Source: Gnetum montanum (lineage: Eukaryota > Streptophyta > Gnetopsida > Gnetales > Gnetaceae). Taken from it: a stretch of DNA of 64,000 nucleotides. Numbering within the stretch: the first letter of the stretch is position 1; each line of letters begins with the position of its first letter. Shown here piece after piece: positions 34,276 to 45,523 of the stretch. Location: assembly GCA_015680685.1 (NCBI GenBank), contig MNCI01009117.1, positions 331,667 through 395,666 of the forward strand, written 5' to 3'. The position numbers and the translations under genes were made by a program. The notes beneath the pieces were generated by a model, which worked only from the letters and a program-made list of their open reading frames with translations, was not told the DNA's origin and did no database searches.

Positions 34276-36482
34276 ATTAGTATATCATCACTCCTACTAT
34301 CAACCATAATAGCAAGCATGTCTTTGCATGATGTGATTCCTGTAAGAAAAATAACATGGGAACTCAAAGCACACCACTTAGACTCAATAATGGCATATAA
34401 ACACTGGTTATGGGGCTAGAAAGACATGTTACCCATGCCTGAAGTTACCCCTCTAACTAAGACCCTCTCTACTTTCTTCTTCTCTTTTCTTTTTCTTTTG
34501 GAATAATGGTTGTCCTTTGGAGTTTTCCTAAACTTTTAATTAATGTAGAGTAGACACATGTCAATGCAATGTTACTAAAAATGAAATGAATTGGGTCTAG
34601 ACATGAAATGAACCTGTATCAATTCATCTTAATCATAATTTTCACCAAGAACCTCATGGAACTTGGATGTCAATTGTCTCTTTCTTGTTCTCTCTTTGAT
34701 GGGACGTGATATCGCGTATGCGATATCGTGACCGTCACAATATCGTGGTGTGCCATCATATCTATAAATAAGAGGCGGCTCTCCCTTGTTTCCCATCCTA
34801 GGCTAGATAGTAGGGAAACTCTGGCAGATTGATCACTCTAAAGATAGAATATTTTCCATGTGCCCGCAGTAGGAGTCCTAAAGTGAATGGATCTTTATTC
34901 GAGCAAACATTGTACCTGAACACAAGTTTGTGTATGGCAATAAAGACGAGCTTCTTGGATAAACCTTGCAGTGCATGGAATAGGCTAATTAGGATTTTAT
35001 TTACAATTATTTATTATTTGTTATTTAAATTCTTTATTAGTAATTAAATCTTTCTCAACCCTTCTCTCCTAGTTAAGTGCCTCAGTACGACCGCTTCGAG
35101 CACGTGCATTACGCGTGGTGATCCCAGCAACGACTAGCGTTTGGTAACCACGGTTGCATTGGCTCAGGGTGTGTACGGTAAGTGGGAATGGATGTTGACA
35201 CTAGGTTAATTTAGACTTAGTTCATTAGTTAGAATTAGTTAATTAGTCTCCTCAACCCTTTACCTCGATAGCATAGGAGATAAAACATAAAAAGATATAA
35301 AAATCATATACCTCAGACTTACTTAACCATACACCGTGACAACTACAAGTAAGTTTGGGAAGACAACGAATAATTAACCTTAAGTGTTCCATAAGGCGTG
35401 TAGGCACTTAGTCTACGGAGTTCGACCAGATCGCGCATGCTACACTCGTATTCGTATGGTTGAGTGTAGGGGTACCTCACCACTCATCACTCTCTCTACC
35501 ATTTATTCATCTCATGTTCTACCACCTCACTGCCTCATACCATAGCAAAGTATTCAGTTTTGTTTTCTAGCTAGCATAACCCTAGGACAATTACTTTCCT
35601 GGGTGTGAAATTTAACTTAACCCAACCATTCATTATTCGTGGGGCCCAAGAACTCCTTGCAATGTAGGTATGCAAGGGCATAATATGCCTATGCCTACTT
35701 TGGGAATGACCTACTTGCATTCCTTTGGTCTAACTTAAGTTAAATTTCTTACCATGGATTGCTTGCTTGATCAATCATCCCAATGGCAATAAAACATCCA
35801 ATTTTACTTTACTTGGCATCATAAACTCATCCAAATCCAATCAAATTTCTTCTCATAGGCTAATCTTTATCTCTTTCATAGTGTTTCCATCATTCTACAT
35901 CTTTTTGGCTTCCAGTCAGCTCTCGTTTCATTTTAAAACTCACTCAAAATTCCTCTGGTTCTCAATGGGAAAAATAGTTAAGAATAGCTGTGTCAATGCA
36001 ACACAAAAAATCTATAAATACACACAATACTTAGCTCATTCTCACCATTTTCCACAAGTGCTAGAGGAGTTTTTGTAATTTTTTAGAGTCCAAGAACCTT
36101 CCAAGCATTCTAACTTCCAAACTACTTACCTATTTTTCAACCATCAAGCTACCAAAGGTATGCTTTATGTCATAGGGGACACAAACCTTTGGTTTTTTCA
36201 CAAAAAAAAAATTCAAACATTTTCTAACCCCCCATGGTTAACTCATCAAAATAATATTAAATTAATTACCATGAAGCGTTAAGACCAACAAATAAACTCT
36301 GATAACTAGGAATAAAATAATATTAAAATAATAAAACCTAGCTTACAATCATAAATAAGCACTTAAATGATCAACCCTTAACGTCCAATATTTTAACATA
36401 ACCTAATCTAACAAAGAAGGGTATTCAATAACTAAAGGTTATGAACTAAAGAGCTAATCATGGATTATGTATGTGATCACAA
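34276..36482 (+). other. A2 spacer between integrase and ORFX, with solo LTR and ORFX promoter
   Basis: Parallel to the A1 spacer: ACTCCTACTATCAACCATAA (34290) matches 13949. It is interrupted by a solo LTR at 34697-35489. After that, a clear TATA box CTATAAATACAC lies at 36012. A strong donor CCAAAG|GTATGC lies at 36157, and the acceptor position before the ATG has decayed to CACAA. No other gene is seen. Confidence 0.6.
34697..35489 (+). mobile_element. Solo LTR of an Athila-like element (793 bp) in A2
   Basis: Begins TGATGGGACGTG and ends ACCACTCATCA, like the A and B LTRs. It contains TATA (CTATAAATAAGAGG, about 34761), then GTGCCCGCAGTAGGAG and AATAAAGACGAGCTT, as in B. It is flanked by CTCTT (34692-34696) and CTCTC (35490-35494), a target duplication with one change. 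U3 holds the inverted repeat GATATCGC-GTAT-GCGATATC. Confidence 0.85.
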
Positions 36483-39328
36483 ATGGTACCAAAATGAGAA
36501 TCACAAGTGGAAGGACCATCATAATTAAGGGAAAAGAAACCCTAAGGAGGAAGAGGCTAATAGTAACAACCCCAAGAATAAGTGGTTGAGATGACACATG
36601 CTACTAGATCTCTTTGAGAGAAACCTAAAGTGGAATCTATTATGTAGATTCCCACTATGGAGATAGGCTAATCTAGGTAGGACAAGGCTCTTGGGCCAAG
36701 ACCTAATCTGGAGGTCACCCTCATAGAGGCCTACCTAGAATGGATCAAGATAAAGGAGGTCCAAATTTCCATCCTACAAAAATTAAACTTTGGATCCTTG
36801 TTGGAGTTAACATCAAAAGAGGTTAGAACGTAACTACAGGGGTCTCCCTTGTGGCCTATTCTCTCTACAGTCAAAAGTGGTACATGGGAGAGACATACCT
36901 ATTCTAGAATAATCGATAAGGAGATGCTTTGATGAAAGTTAAAGACATTACCATCTCTTACTTGGTTGAGGCTATAGCTAAAGCCCTTAGTTTACACAAC
37001 ACTTTGGCAATACTTGCTATGATCTCAATATAGGTGGACCTAGAGGTAAAGAAGGGATGAATCCAAGAATGCTACAGTGTGGACCGTAAGGAGTACGATG
37101 CCCTTACAAAGGCAAAACAAGCTTATTTCAAGATTATAACCTATCATCTAAACCCAACAGTGATGCTAAGTAAGGTGATAGCCTTCTTTACTAGGGCATG
37201 CTCACCTCTAATCAGAAAATTCCCAATTAATCTACCCTAGCTTAACTTCATGGAGATCGAAAAATGATTCAAGAAAAACGAAAAGAGTAGGAAGACACTT
37301 CTCTTCATATTTTTGATTAATAAATTATGTAAATGAGGCTAGAGGAAGGGATAGCTCACTATTCAAATGATGTAGTCCATTGTGCCTCTACTACAATCAT
37401 AGCAAAAAATGATGAAGGATAAGATAGTAACAAAGCTACACAAAGAGGAATAGCCACTACCACCACTATCTGTAGCCTCAAAAAATAAATTTGAAATGCC
37501 CATAGATTCCAAACAACTTAGGAAACTTCAAGAGCAGTAGCTACAATAACAACAAGGATCTACAGGTGATGGAAAGTCACCTGTTTACCATACAGCCATG
37601 AGCCATCTAAATGAGGTTGTGAAGATCATTAGTTGGTTGAATAATGAAATAGCCCTGCTATTCTCTATGCAAAGGAACCAAGTATCCATAAGGCCTAATT
37701 CAAGTGCCAAGGAGCTCATGGTGTCCATTCCTAGACAAACATTTCCTAAGATTTCAAAAAATGTTATAGCCTTCTCAATCATGTTGGAGGAAGGTAAGGG
37801 GACAACAGTCTTGGTGATGCAGCACAAGGGCTACGAGATAGTAGTAGAGGTGGTGGCTAATTGAGTAGTAGAGGTCCTTAATGCTCTTGTGGCATCTGTA
37901 CCAAACATCGCTACCATGATAGACATCCATGCATCTACAGGAGTAAGAAGTAGTAGGATGAGAACTGCCCAACATAAGCAAGTGTTGGAAAGACTAGTGG
38001 GAGCTAGGCAACTACTTCTGAAGATCTTTGATCTCCTAGATGAAATTACTACAAACTAGTCACAACTACTCAAGACAAGGGGCAAATTGTTGATTGCAAC
38101 TGCATAACTTAAGAAGGCCACCATGACTAATCAACAATTGACCATCAAAGTTTATGAGTTGAGAGGTCATCTCTCCAACCTTGTCATTCTCTAGCTAGAA
38201 CTTACATGAGATGAAGCTTTTCAATAGCTTTAGCAAAAGTATAAAGAGGCTAAGAATGCAACAAAAATGGCAATCTTTGATACATCTATGTCAGAGGCCA
38301 ACAACATCGACAAGGGCATGTCATAAGTTTGCAAGGAGAACTTGATCCTTACCAATGACAATCACTACCTGCAATCCTATGAGCAATAAAAGAACCAACT
38401 AGTTGAATATATATGCCAATAGTAAGTGAAACTTGTCAAGGTGAACTTGGACTTGAGAAGATTGACAGCCAAAAAATAGGAATTTCTCAATGGTGAAGGT
38501 TCGTGCTTTTTCCAAAAGACTATAATTGAGGTAGCTACTTGGAAGAATATGACCCTGAAATTTGAAAGAGTGAAGAATCATTATAAGGACCAAGTTGGAC
38601 TACTTAAGGAAGTTAATAAAAAAGAAACAAAATTAGTTAAGACAAAGATGAATAAGGCCCTCCAACAACTCTATAAAATAGGTGATGTATGGCAACCCAT
38701 CTTTGATGGACTGAATACATATAACAAGGTAGAAATCCACCTAAAGGAGTTGTAAATCAAGGAGATGAAAGAGTACATGAAACTTGCCAACCTCTGATAT
38801 GCAAAATTGGCAATGCTAATAGCAAGAAGGCCAAGATCTAAATTGAAGAAGTATGTCATCAACTCTTACCTCCTTTATGAGGCAGAGTCCAAGCTCCATA
38901 ATAAAGCAAAAAAAAAGTTAGAAATGGCCAACATGAAGCTTAACATTCTCAGAAGTAGGTTTACCAATCAATGAACTTTTACTAAGAACTTGGAGAGGAG
39001 GATCAATGACTACCATAAGTTGCAGAACCTAGTAAAAACACTTAATATTGAACAAAAGACATTCACAACCTAGTTTGTTAATGTGAAGGAACTATTTCCT
39101 TCAATTGTATACCCATGGGATATCCCTTCACTAGTCCATATAAGTGAAGTAGCCTGGACCGTTCATGATCCACAGAGCAAAGATGAGAAGATGAAAGCAC
39201 TCTTGAATTCTTTTAAACTTCCAGCAAAAGTAGCAACAACAATAGAGTAGCCTCAACCTTCAATAGCATCGATACACAATGAAAGACCATCTGAGCCATA
39301 GGAACCTCCACCTCTAGGCATTATGTGA
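36483..39328 (+). pseudogene. ORFX copy of element A2, decayed
   Basis: ATG at 36483. The sequence aligns along its length with the A1 and B copies: LEVTLIEA, the ECYSVDRKEY block near 37060-37090, WQPIFDG at about 38690, then the SKDEKMKALLNSF block, a Pro-rich end and TGA at 39326-39328. It has many stops, mostly TAA or TAG. The N-terminal 120 codons are the most damaged. Function unknown. It is closer to A1 than to B by eye, in keeping with the LTRs. Confidence 0.75.
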
Positions 39329-39560
39329 GAATTCATCATGTCTTCATCCATTCAACAAACACCTACTAAAATTTTATCTAAGTGTTCAATTTTGTTGTAA
39401 AAGAACACTCATTTTTGTAAAACTATACAGTACTTAGAGTTAGTTAGAGTCAGTTAGTCTATCTATCTATCAATAAATTCCATACTTTCCCAAATTTTGT
39501 AAGAAAGTCTATCCCAATTTTGTTCACTTAAGGTCGCGCTTTCAGTCAATCATGGGGGTA

Positions 39561-40453
39561 TGATAAATCATCAATAAGACAGGTTGCATTAATGCATGCT
39601 CGTCAATGTAGCCCCATCAATGTATCCCCATTGACGCATGTTGTGATGCGTTGACATAGGTACATCGACATGGATGCAGTCATTACCTATATAAATGTGC
39701 ATATCCCTTGCATTTATGACACCTTTCAGTCTTAGCCTTAGCCAAATTCTTACAATTTTCTTCTATAAAAGTTAGAATATTTTCTCTCTAAGTGCCTACA
39801 ATGTGGATTGAAGAGATTGTACGACATTTTATTTGAGTGCATATGTACATGGATACATTTAAATGAACAATAATAAAATCGACATTTCCTCTATCCACTG
39901 CAACACTTAGATTAGCATAACTCTACTTTTCAATAATTTTCTTTGCATGCAATTTACATTTCTATTCTTGAGTAAGTAATGTCATTGTTCATAAGGACAT
40001 GAGTATGACCAACTTTGAGCATAACATATTAATGCTTGGTAACCCTAGTAGTGGTTACTTGGTATACCCAATAGTATATACCTGGTAACCCAACAATGTT
40101 AATATAGGTTAAGGATGTGTATGACAAGTAAGATTGAATATTCTACATTAGGATAGTTAATTAATAAAGTAATTAGTGAGTTGGTTAACTTAATCATTAA
40201 ATCTTTATTCATTCAATAATTTAGCAAGCAAGAGAAAAATATATAAAAATAAACATCTTATGCCTCAACCACACATAGTCATACACATAGATTAACATAA
40301 GTGTGAATTGGGAAGACAACAAGTTACAACTATAGAATTAACCATTTAGGTATATCGGCCACTTAGGTAAATAAGTCCACGAAATTTGATTAGATCACAT
40401 GTGAACAATTGTGATTCATGTGGTTGGGCATAGGAACTACCCACCACTCATCA
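39561..40453 (+). mobile_element. 3' LTR of Athila-like element A2 (893 bp)
   Basis: Starts TGATAAATCATCAATAAG after the purine run CATGGGGGTA and ends CACCACTCATCA. TATA is CTATATAAATG at about 39690. U3 holds GTAGCCCCATCAATGTATCC. The following GCAAT (40454-40458) is the target duplication in the chromovirus RT. The inverted RT copy at 42000-42555 keeps the unbroken site as GCAGT. Confidence 0.9.
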
Positions 40454-41999
40454 GCAATACATAAGATAATAGTGAGGTACAAGTTTTCTATTCCAAGGAT
40501 GGATGATATCCTTAATGTCCTTACCAATGCTGAAATTTTTAACAAAATTGATTTAAAGAGTGGATACCATCAAATAAAAATTAGGCTTGGTGATGAATGG
40601 AAGATAGCTTTTAAGACACTAGATGAATTTTTTAAATGGTTGATAATGCCATTTGGGCTCACAAATGCACCTACTACATTCATGAGGTTGATGCATGATG
40701 TATTGAAGGACTTAATTGGTAAGTTCTATATTATCTTTTTTTATGATATTTTAGTGTATAGCTCTAATGAGGAAGAGAACTTGGATTAATCGAGAATGGT
40801 GTTTCTTAAGTTGAAGGAGGCACAACTGATGATCAATGTAGAAAAAAAGGCATTTCTTCAAAAATGAAATTATATATTTAGGGCATGTGGTTTTTAAAAA
40901 CCAGAATCGAATGGAAGCTACCAAAGTGAAGGCTATTAGGGATTGTTCAACTCCAAAGAATGTTGGGGAGGTAAGATCATTCCTTGATTTAGCAGGTTTT
41001 TATAAATGGTTCATCAAAAATTTTAATGGTATTTCATGGCCTATGTTTTCTTTGTTGAAAAAATAAATAAGGAATTCAAATGGGATAATGAAGCCTATGG
41101 AAACTTTGACTTGTTGAAAGAAAAGATTACCATTGAATTGATGCTTGCAATTCTAGATTTTTAGAAGCTTTTTTAAGTGGAGGTGGATGCAAGTGGACTT
41201 GCCATTAGTGGGGTACTTTCATAAGAAGGCAGAGCTGTTGCTTTCTTTTCTGAAAAGTTGAATGAGTCAAGACAAAAATATAGCATATATGAGAAGGATT
41301 TGTATGCTATTCTTCAAGAAATCAAGCATTTGCAATAGTACTTATTGTCCAAGGAGTTTACTTTGATGACAAACTACAAAGCACTTCAATTTCTAATAAA
41401 AGAAGTTGAGTGAAAAGTAGATGAAGTGGGTTGTATAGTTATAGGAGTTCAATTTTGTGTTAAAGCACAAAAGTGGGAAAGCCAATGTGGTGGTTGATGC
41501 ATTTACTAGGGTGCATGTGGGTAATTTCAGTGTGCCCCTTGTGGAAGGTATGGGTGATTTTTCTTCTTTGTCTAAGCATGATATTGATTTTTGGTAGGTT
41601 TGGAAGAGTCTCAGGGAATCATTGTTGAGTAGGATAGACCAATGGAGGAACTATCATATTCAAGAAGAACTGTTATTTAAGAATGCAAAGGTATGTGTTC
41701 CTAATTATGATTTTAGGAAAAAGGTTTTGTTTGAAAAGCATTGTAGTGGGATGGCAGGTCACATGGGTAGGGATAAAACATTGGAACTTATGGGTAGGCA
41801 CTATTTATGGGTTGGTATAGCAACCAAAGTTTTGAAATTTGTGGAGTGTTTGACTTGTTCAAAGTTCAAAGGAGGTAAAGGAGTGGATGGACATTATGTA
41901 CCTTTGCCAATTCCCAATGATCCATGGGAAATTATATTTATGAATTTTGTAAGTGATATTCCAAAAACCAAAAGTGGGAATCATTTAATTACTAATTAA
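40454..41999 (+). pseudogene. Chromovirus C: RT, RNase H and first half of integrase, decayed
   Basis: RT starts abruptly at the A2 junction (KIIVRYKFSIPRMDD), continuing with KIDLKSGYHQIKIR, MPFGLTNAPTTFMRLM and a damaged active site (FFYDILVYS, where YFDDILVYS is usual). RNase H lies at 41090-41410 (VDASGLAISG, then FFSEKLNESRQKYSIYEKDL). The integrase zinc finger and the start of the core lie at 41622-41999 (H-H-C-C, then FMNFVSDIPKT, first catalytic Asp now Asn). The sequence type is that of Reina-like chromoviruses. The RT front, protease and gag are lost to the left, beyond A2. Confidence 0.9.
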
Positions 42000-42555
42000 G
42001 TCCTTCAATACAACACTTGCCAATTAAGTCCTTCAATACATCATGCATCAACCTCATGAATGTAGCAGGTGCATTCATGAGCCCTAATGACATCACCAAC
42101 CATTCAAATAATTCATCCAGTGTCTTGAAGGTTGTCTTCCATACATCACTAGGCCTGATTCTAATTTGATAGTACCCACTCTTCAAATCAATTTTGCTAA
42201 AAATTTCAGCATTGGTAAGGACATCAAGGATATCATCCATCCTTGGAATATGAAACTTGTACCTCACTATTATCTTGTTTACTGCCCTGGAATGAATGTA
42301 CATCCTCTCTTCATTATTATCCTTCTTGGTTATTGGTACCATTGTAACTACACAAGGTGAAATGAATTTTCTCATAATGCCATTTGCAAGTAACTCATCT
42401 AGTTGCCTTTACAGTTCAGCTCGTTGATTTGGTGCCATTTGATAAGCCCTCTTGTTTAGAATGGTAGCACTAGGAATGAAATCAATCTGATGTTGTACAT
42501 TCCTCATTGGTGGCAATCCATCTAATTTTCCCTTATACACCTTGGAAACAATGAG
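42000..42555 (-). mobile_element. Inverted RT fragment inserted in the chromovirus integrase
   Basis: The minus strand encodes the same family from the protease-RT spacer (GLPPMRNVQHQIDF) through AVNKIIVRYKFHIPRMDD to MHDVLKDLIGK. It lies between the two halves of the C integrase, in opposite orientation. It holds the RT part just before and across the point where A2 split the forward copy. AATTAAGTCCTTCAATACA occurs twice at its left edge (about 41996 and 42024). No target duplication was found; the right edge is uncertain by about 20 bp. Confidence 0.8.
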
Positions 42556-43527
42556 ATCTTTGTTTTTATTGATAGGTTCTTTAAGATGGCACACTTTGTT
42601 CCATGTAAGAAGATAAGTGATGCTTCTCATGTTGCAAATTTGTTTTTCCAACATTCTATGAATTTGCATAGAATTCCTTTGAATATTGTCAATGATAAAG
42701 ACTCTAAATTCACAAGTCACTTTTGGAGGTCACTTTACAAAATTTTAGGGATAAAGTTGAATTTTTCTTATGCATATCATCTACAATCTAATGGTCAAAT
42801 AGAGGTGGTGAATAAATTCTTGCTAAACATAATGAAATGTTTATGTGATGGATAGCCAAATAGGTTTGGGAAAACTTGCTATGTCACGTGGGGTTTTTAT
42901 ATAATAATAGTTTTTATGTTGCCATTAGCAAAAGCCCATTTGAGGTGAACTATGGATTTTATCCATAGATGGTGGACACCTTGAAGAACTTTGATGGTAA
43001 AGCTCAACTTACTGCTGATTTTGTGTAAGAGATGAGGGATCTCCATGTACAAGTAAAATCAAATCTTAAAAAAAAAAGGTTGAAGAGAAAGTCCTCGAGA
43101 GGAATGAGGGCAAACAAAAGTTTGACTTCACTGTTGGTGACTTGGTTTGAGTGCACTTCGAGAAGAAGCAATTGAGAGGCATTGACTTCTCTAAATTAAA
43201 AGCTAAGAAGATGGGGCTTTTTAAAATCAAGGCTAAGATCAATGATAATGCTTTTGGGATTGATTTAATAAACGATGTTGGTATGTCTTTTGTGTTTAAT
43301 GTTTTAGATCTTATGCACTATCATGAACCAATTGATTAGGAAACCATACAAGGTAGCATCGATAAGTTGAAGGGGGCTAGCCTTCAATGGAAAGCAAGAC
43401 AATCATACTGAAGTAGAGGGAAGTTTTTAGCACTTGGGAAGTTAAGAGGCATGAATATTTGATCCATTGGGAGGATCAATTCTCAAATGATGCTGTATGG
43501 ATCAACGAGACCAAACTTTATGAGTAG
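42556..43527 (+). pseudogene. Chromovirus C: second half of integrase and chromodomain
   Basis: Picks up the integrase core at FIDRFFKMAHFVPCKK, with VNDKDSKFTSHFW (second Asp) and SNGQIEVVN (catalytic Glu kept). Then come the SPFEVNYGF block, a frameshift near 43077 and a GPY/F-like stretch (KKMGLFKIKAKINDNAF). The end, WEVKRHEYLIHWEDQ to AVWINETKLYE (about 43420-43524), reads as a chromodomain, which in this group targets integration to marked chromatin. TAG at 43525. Confidence 0.88.
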
Positions 43528-43589
43528 GGATTACTTTAACCCCTACTCCCTTGTTCACATGAGTTCACTTTTTGAAGGGTGGGAGAGCT

Positions 43590-44665
43590 AGCGTAGGGAC
43601 ATCTCTTCCAGTTTCCTTTGTTTCTTTCCTATGTTTGTGTTTGCAAGTTTTGAACATGAGAAGATGTCCTGGGGGACATGAAGACGTCTTGGTTGAGAGT
43701 TGTTGTAGATAGAAGATGTCTTTGAGTTAGAGAAGAGGTCTTGTTGAATTTGCTATCTTTTTGGGGAAGACATCTTGTAGGAGGAAAGATGTCTTACACA
43801 AGCCATCTCCTACCAGAAGGAGACATTTTGTCCTAGAAAGAGACATCTTGCCTACATAGGAGACATCTTCACTAAAAGTTGGTTTTGACAGGAGATGTCT
43901 TGCCAAGGTCAAAGACAACCTATATGGCTAGGAAAACTTACAAAATTATCTACCCTAATTCGGGAAACAACTAGGGTAAGTTGGACAAGGATGGAAGTGA
44001 CTGTGGAGACAGTGAGATGACTATGGAAACAATTAAAGAACCTCAAGTTGAGTTAAGAAAAAGTTTTTAAGTTTCTTATCTTCGTGTTATCCATAAATAT
44101 TGATGTAATTCATAATTGTTAGGACCATGAGTGAGAAGGAAAGTTCTTGAGTATGGAGAGCTTAGCAAGAGAGGGTGCGAGAGCACATTAAGTGCGTATA
44201 ATTGGTGATTGTAGCTCTAAGGTCAATTGAGTGGTGTGTTGGCTTGTGTGTTCTAGTGTCTTGTATCTTACTTGTGAGTCAAGATCTTGATTTCGGTTAG
44301 GACGAGATTATCTATTGGTTGTGTCTTGCATTGAGAACAACCATTGTGTGGTTGTAGAGCCTTATGCTCTGCAATATCATTTGAGTGTAAAAGGTTTAAG
44401 ATGTTTGTGGGTTTTGAGAGCCTTGTTGTAATCTTCTAATTGAATAATAGAAGATAGCTAGTTTTCTTGTTTTCCAGCAAAAAGTTTTGTCTTTGCATAA
44501 TATTTGGATTTAGTATTTGAATGTGATTAATTATTGGAGTGAACCTACTCCACTCAACAAGCATATGTATCTTTGTGATGTTGTGCATAAGGAATCATGG
44601 CAATGTAGGTCTATAGGCATTGTTATTGATGGTTAAGATAGTATGGAACTTGTAAGGACCTCCAC
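43590..44665 (+). mobile_element. Probable 3' LTR of chromovirus C
   Basis: Follows a purine run (GAAGGGTGGGAGAG, 43576) 50 bp after the chromodomain. U3 is packed with AGACATCTT / AAGATGTCTT. A TATA-like CCATAAATATTG lies at 44091. The 5' LTR is not in the window, so both ends are estimates. Confidence 0.5.
43660..43905 (+). repeat. Palindromic 9-10 bp motif array in the C LTR
   Basis: AAGATGTCTT or its reverse complement AAGACATCTT, with single changes, occurs about nine times (near 43660, 43682, 43713, 43765, 43789, 43821, 43843, 43862 and 43893). Both orientations are present. This is typical of a transcription-factor binding array. Confidence 0.7.
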
Positions 44666-44668
44666 ATG

Positions 44669-44836
44669 TCTCCATCTCATGATTTGAAGGGAAATAATGT
44701 TCGAACCATCAATAAAGCATACATTATTATGGCAAGCTTGAATAAAAACACATCTCCAGCTCATGATTCGAAGGGAAATAATGTTCAAACCCCCAATAAA
44801 GCATGCATTATTCTAGCAAGCTTGAATAAAAACACA
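44669..44836 (+). repeat. Tandem duplication, 2 x 84 bp
   Basis: Units 44669-44752 and 44753-44836 begin TCTCCA(T/G)CTCATGATT and end GAATAAAAACACA. They differ at about eight positions. The duplication lies between chromovirus and POLD2, with no sign of coding. Confidence 0.85.
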
Positions 44837-44884
44837 ACTAAGCAAATAAAATAATAATATAAGCGAGGGGTGTTGGAACCGAAA

Positions 44885-45012
44885 TAAGTCAAACATAGGT
44901 ACACTCGAAGTCCAATTAGAATTTTATATAACTTAGCATTGCTGGTTGGAATCGAACCTATGACCTGAATTTTCCAAATCAAGTATCTTACCACCAAATT
45001 AACACCTCATTG
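44885..45012 (-). mobile_element. tRNA-derived SINE, copy 1
   Basis: On the minus strand, a tRNA-like head (GGTGGTAAGATACTTG as A-box region and AGGTTCGATTCC as B box) is followed by CAGCAATGCTAAGTTAT. The same order occurs in the SINE at 58521-58687, so the two are one family. It is not a functional tRNA: no anticodon arm or acceptor pairing is visible. Confidence 0.6.
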
Positions 45013-45399
45013 CAAGCACCAAAGGAAGGTAAGTCTCCTATTTTATAATGTTACCAAAATAACTTTTAATTATTTTTACGATGTTAATATTGTACGTAAA
45101 ATACCGTTATGAATTTTCACTATGCTTTCAGAACGTTACAACGGTAGGGTTGAGTCAGGAGTCCGCCGTTCTTAGTTGGCTAGCCTGTGAATTTGATCTT
45201 GGCTATGCAGAAGTGGCAAGACTTTTCCTGGAATCCTTTAATCTTTGTTCGATGTATTTGTTACGCCTTATTTTTGCTAATAAAATATTTATTTTAACCG
45301 TCATCCTTCTGATGGCGGTAGATTTCCTGCGCTACCATGATCTTAATAGTAGGATTATATGCTCATAATGTTTTTCTGTAAAATTGTGAGAAAACATAA

Positions 45400-45523
45400 T
45401 GATTTGGGAAGCGCAATGTATTTAGAACAACAGCAGGAACGATGGCGGGAACTGCTGGGGGCCAATTTTGACATAGCGGGATTCGGTACTAGAAACGGTA
45501 ACAGCTGAGCTGCTCTAGTGGCC
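45400..45523 (+). promoter_or_regulatory. POLD2 proximal promoter / 5' leader with E2F and CCAAT motifs
   Basis: GGCGGGAA (45444-45451, reverse of TTCCCGCC) is a perfect E2F site, 73 bp before the ATG. A near-match AGCGGGAT lies at 45475-45482, and GCCAAT at 45461-45466. E2F control of S-phase replication genes is established in plants. No TATA box is obvious, and the transcription start is unknown. Confidence 0.55.

Noticed and set aside
44930-45000. A tRNA gene on the minus strand
   Set aside because: Boxes A and B are recognisable, but there is no acceptor-stem pairing or anticodon loop, and the same unit recurs at 58521-58687 with a target duplication. It is a SINE.
45081-45368. A 95-codon open frame upstream of POLD2
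   Set aside because: No recognisable domain, low-complexity hydrophobic composition, and it overlaps likely promoter or leader sequence; no sister copy supports it.
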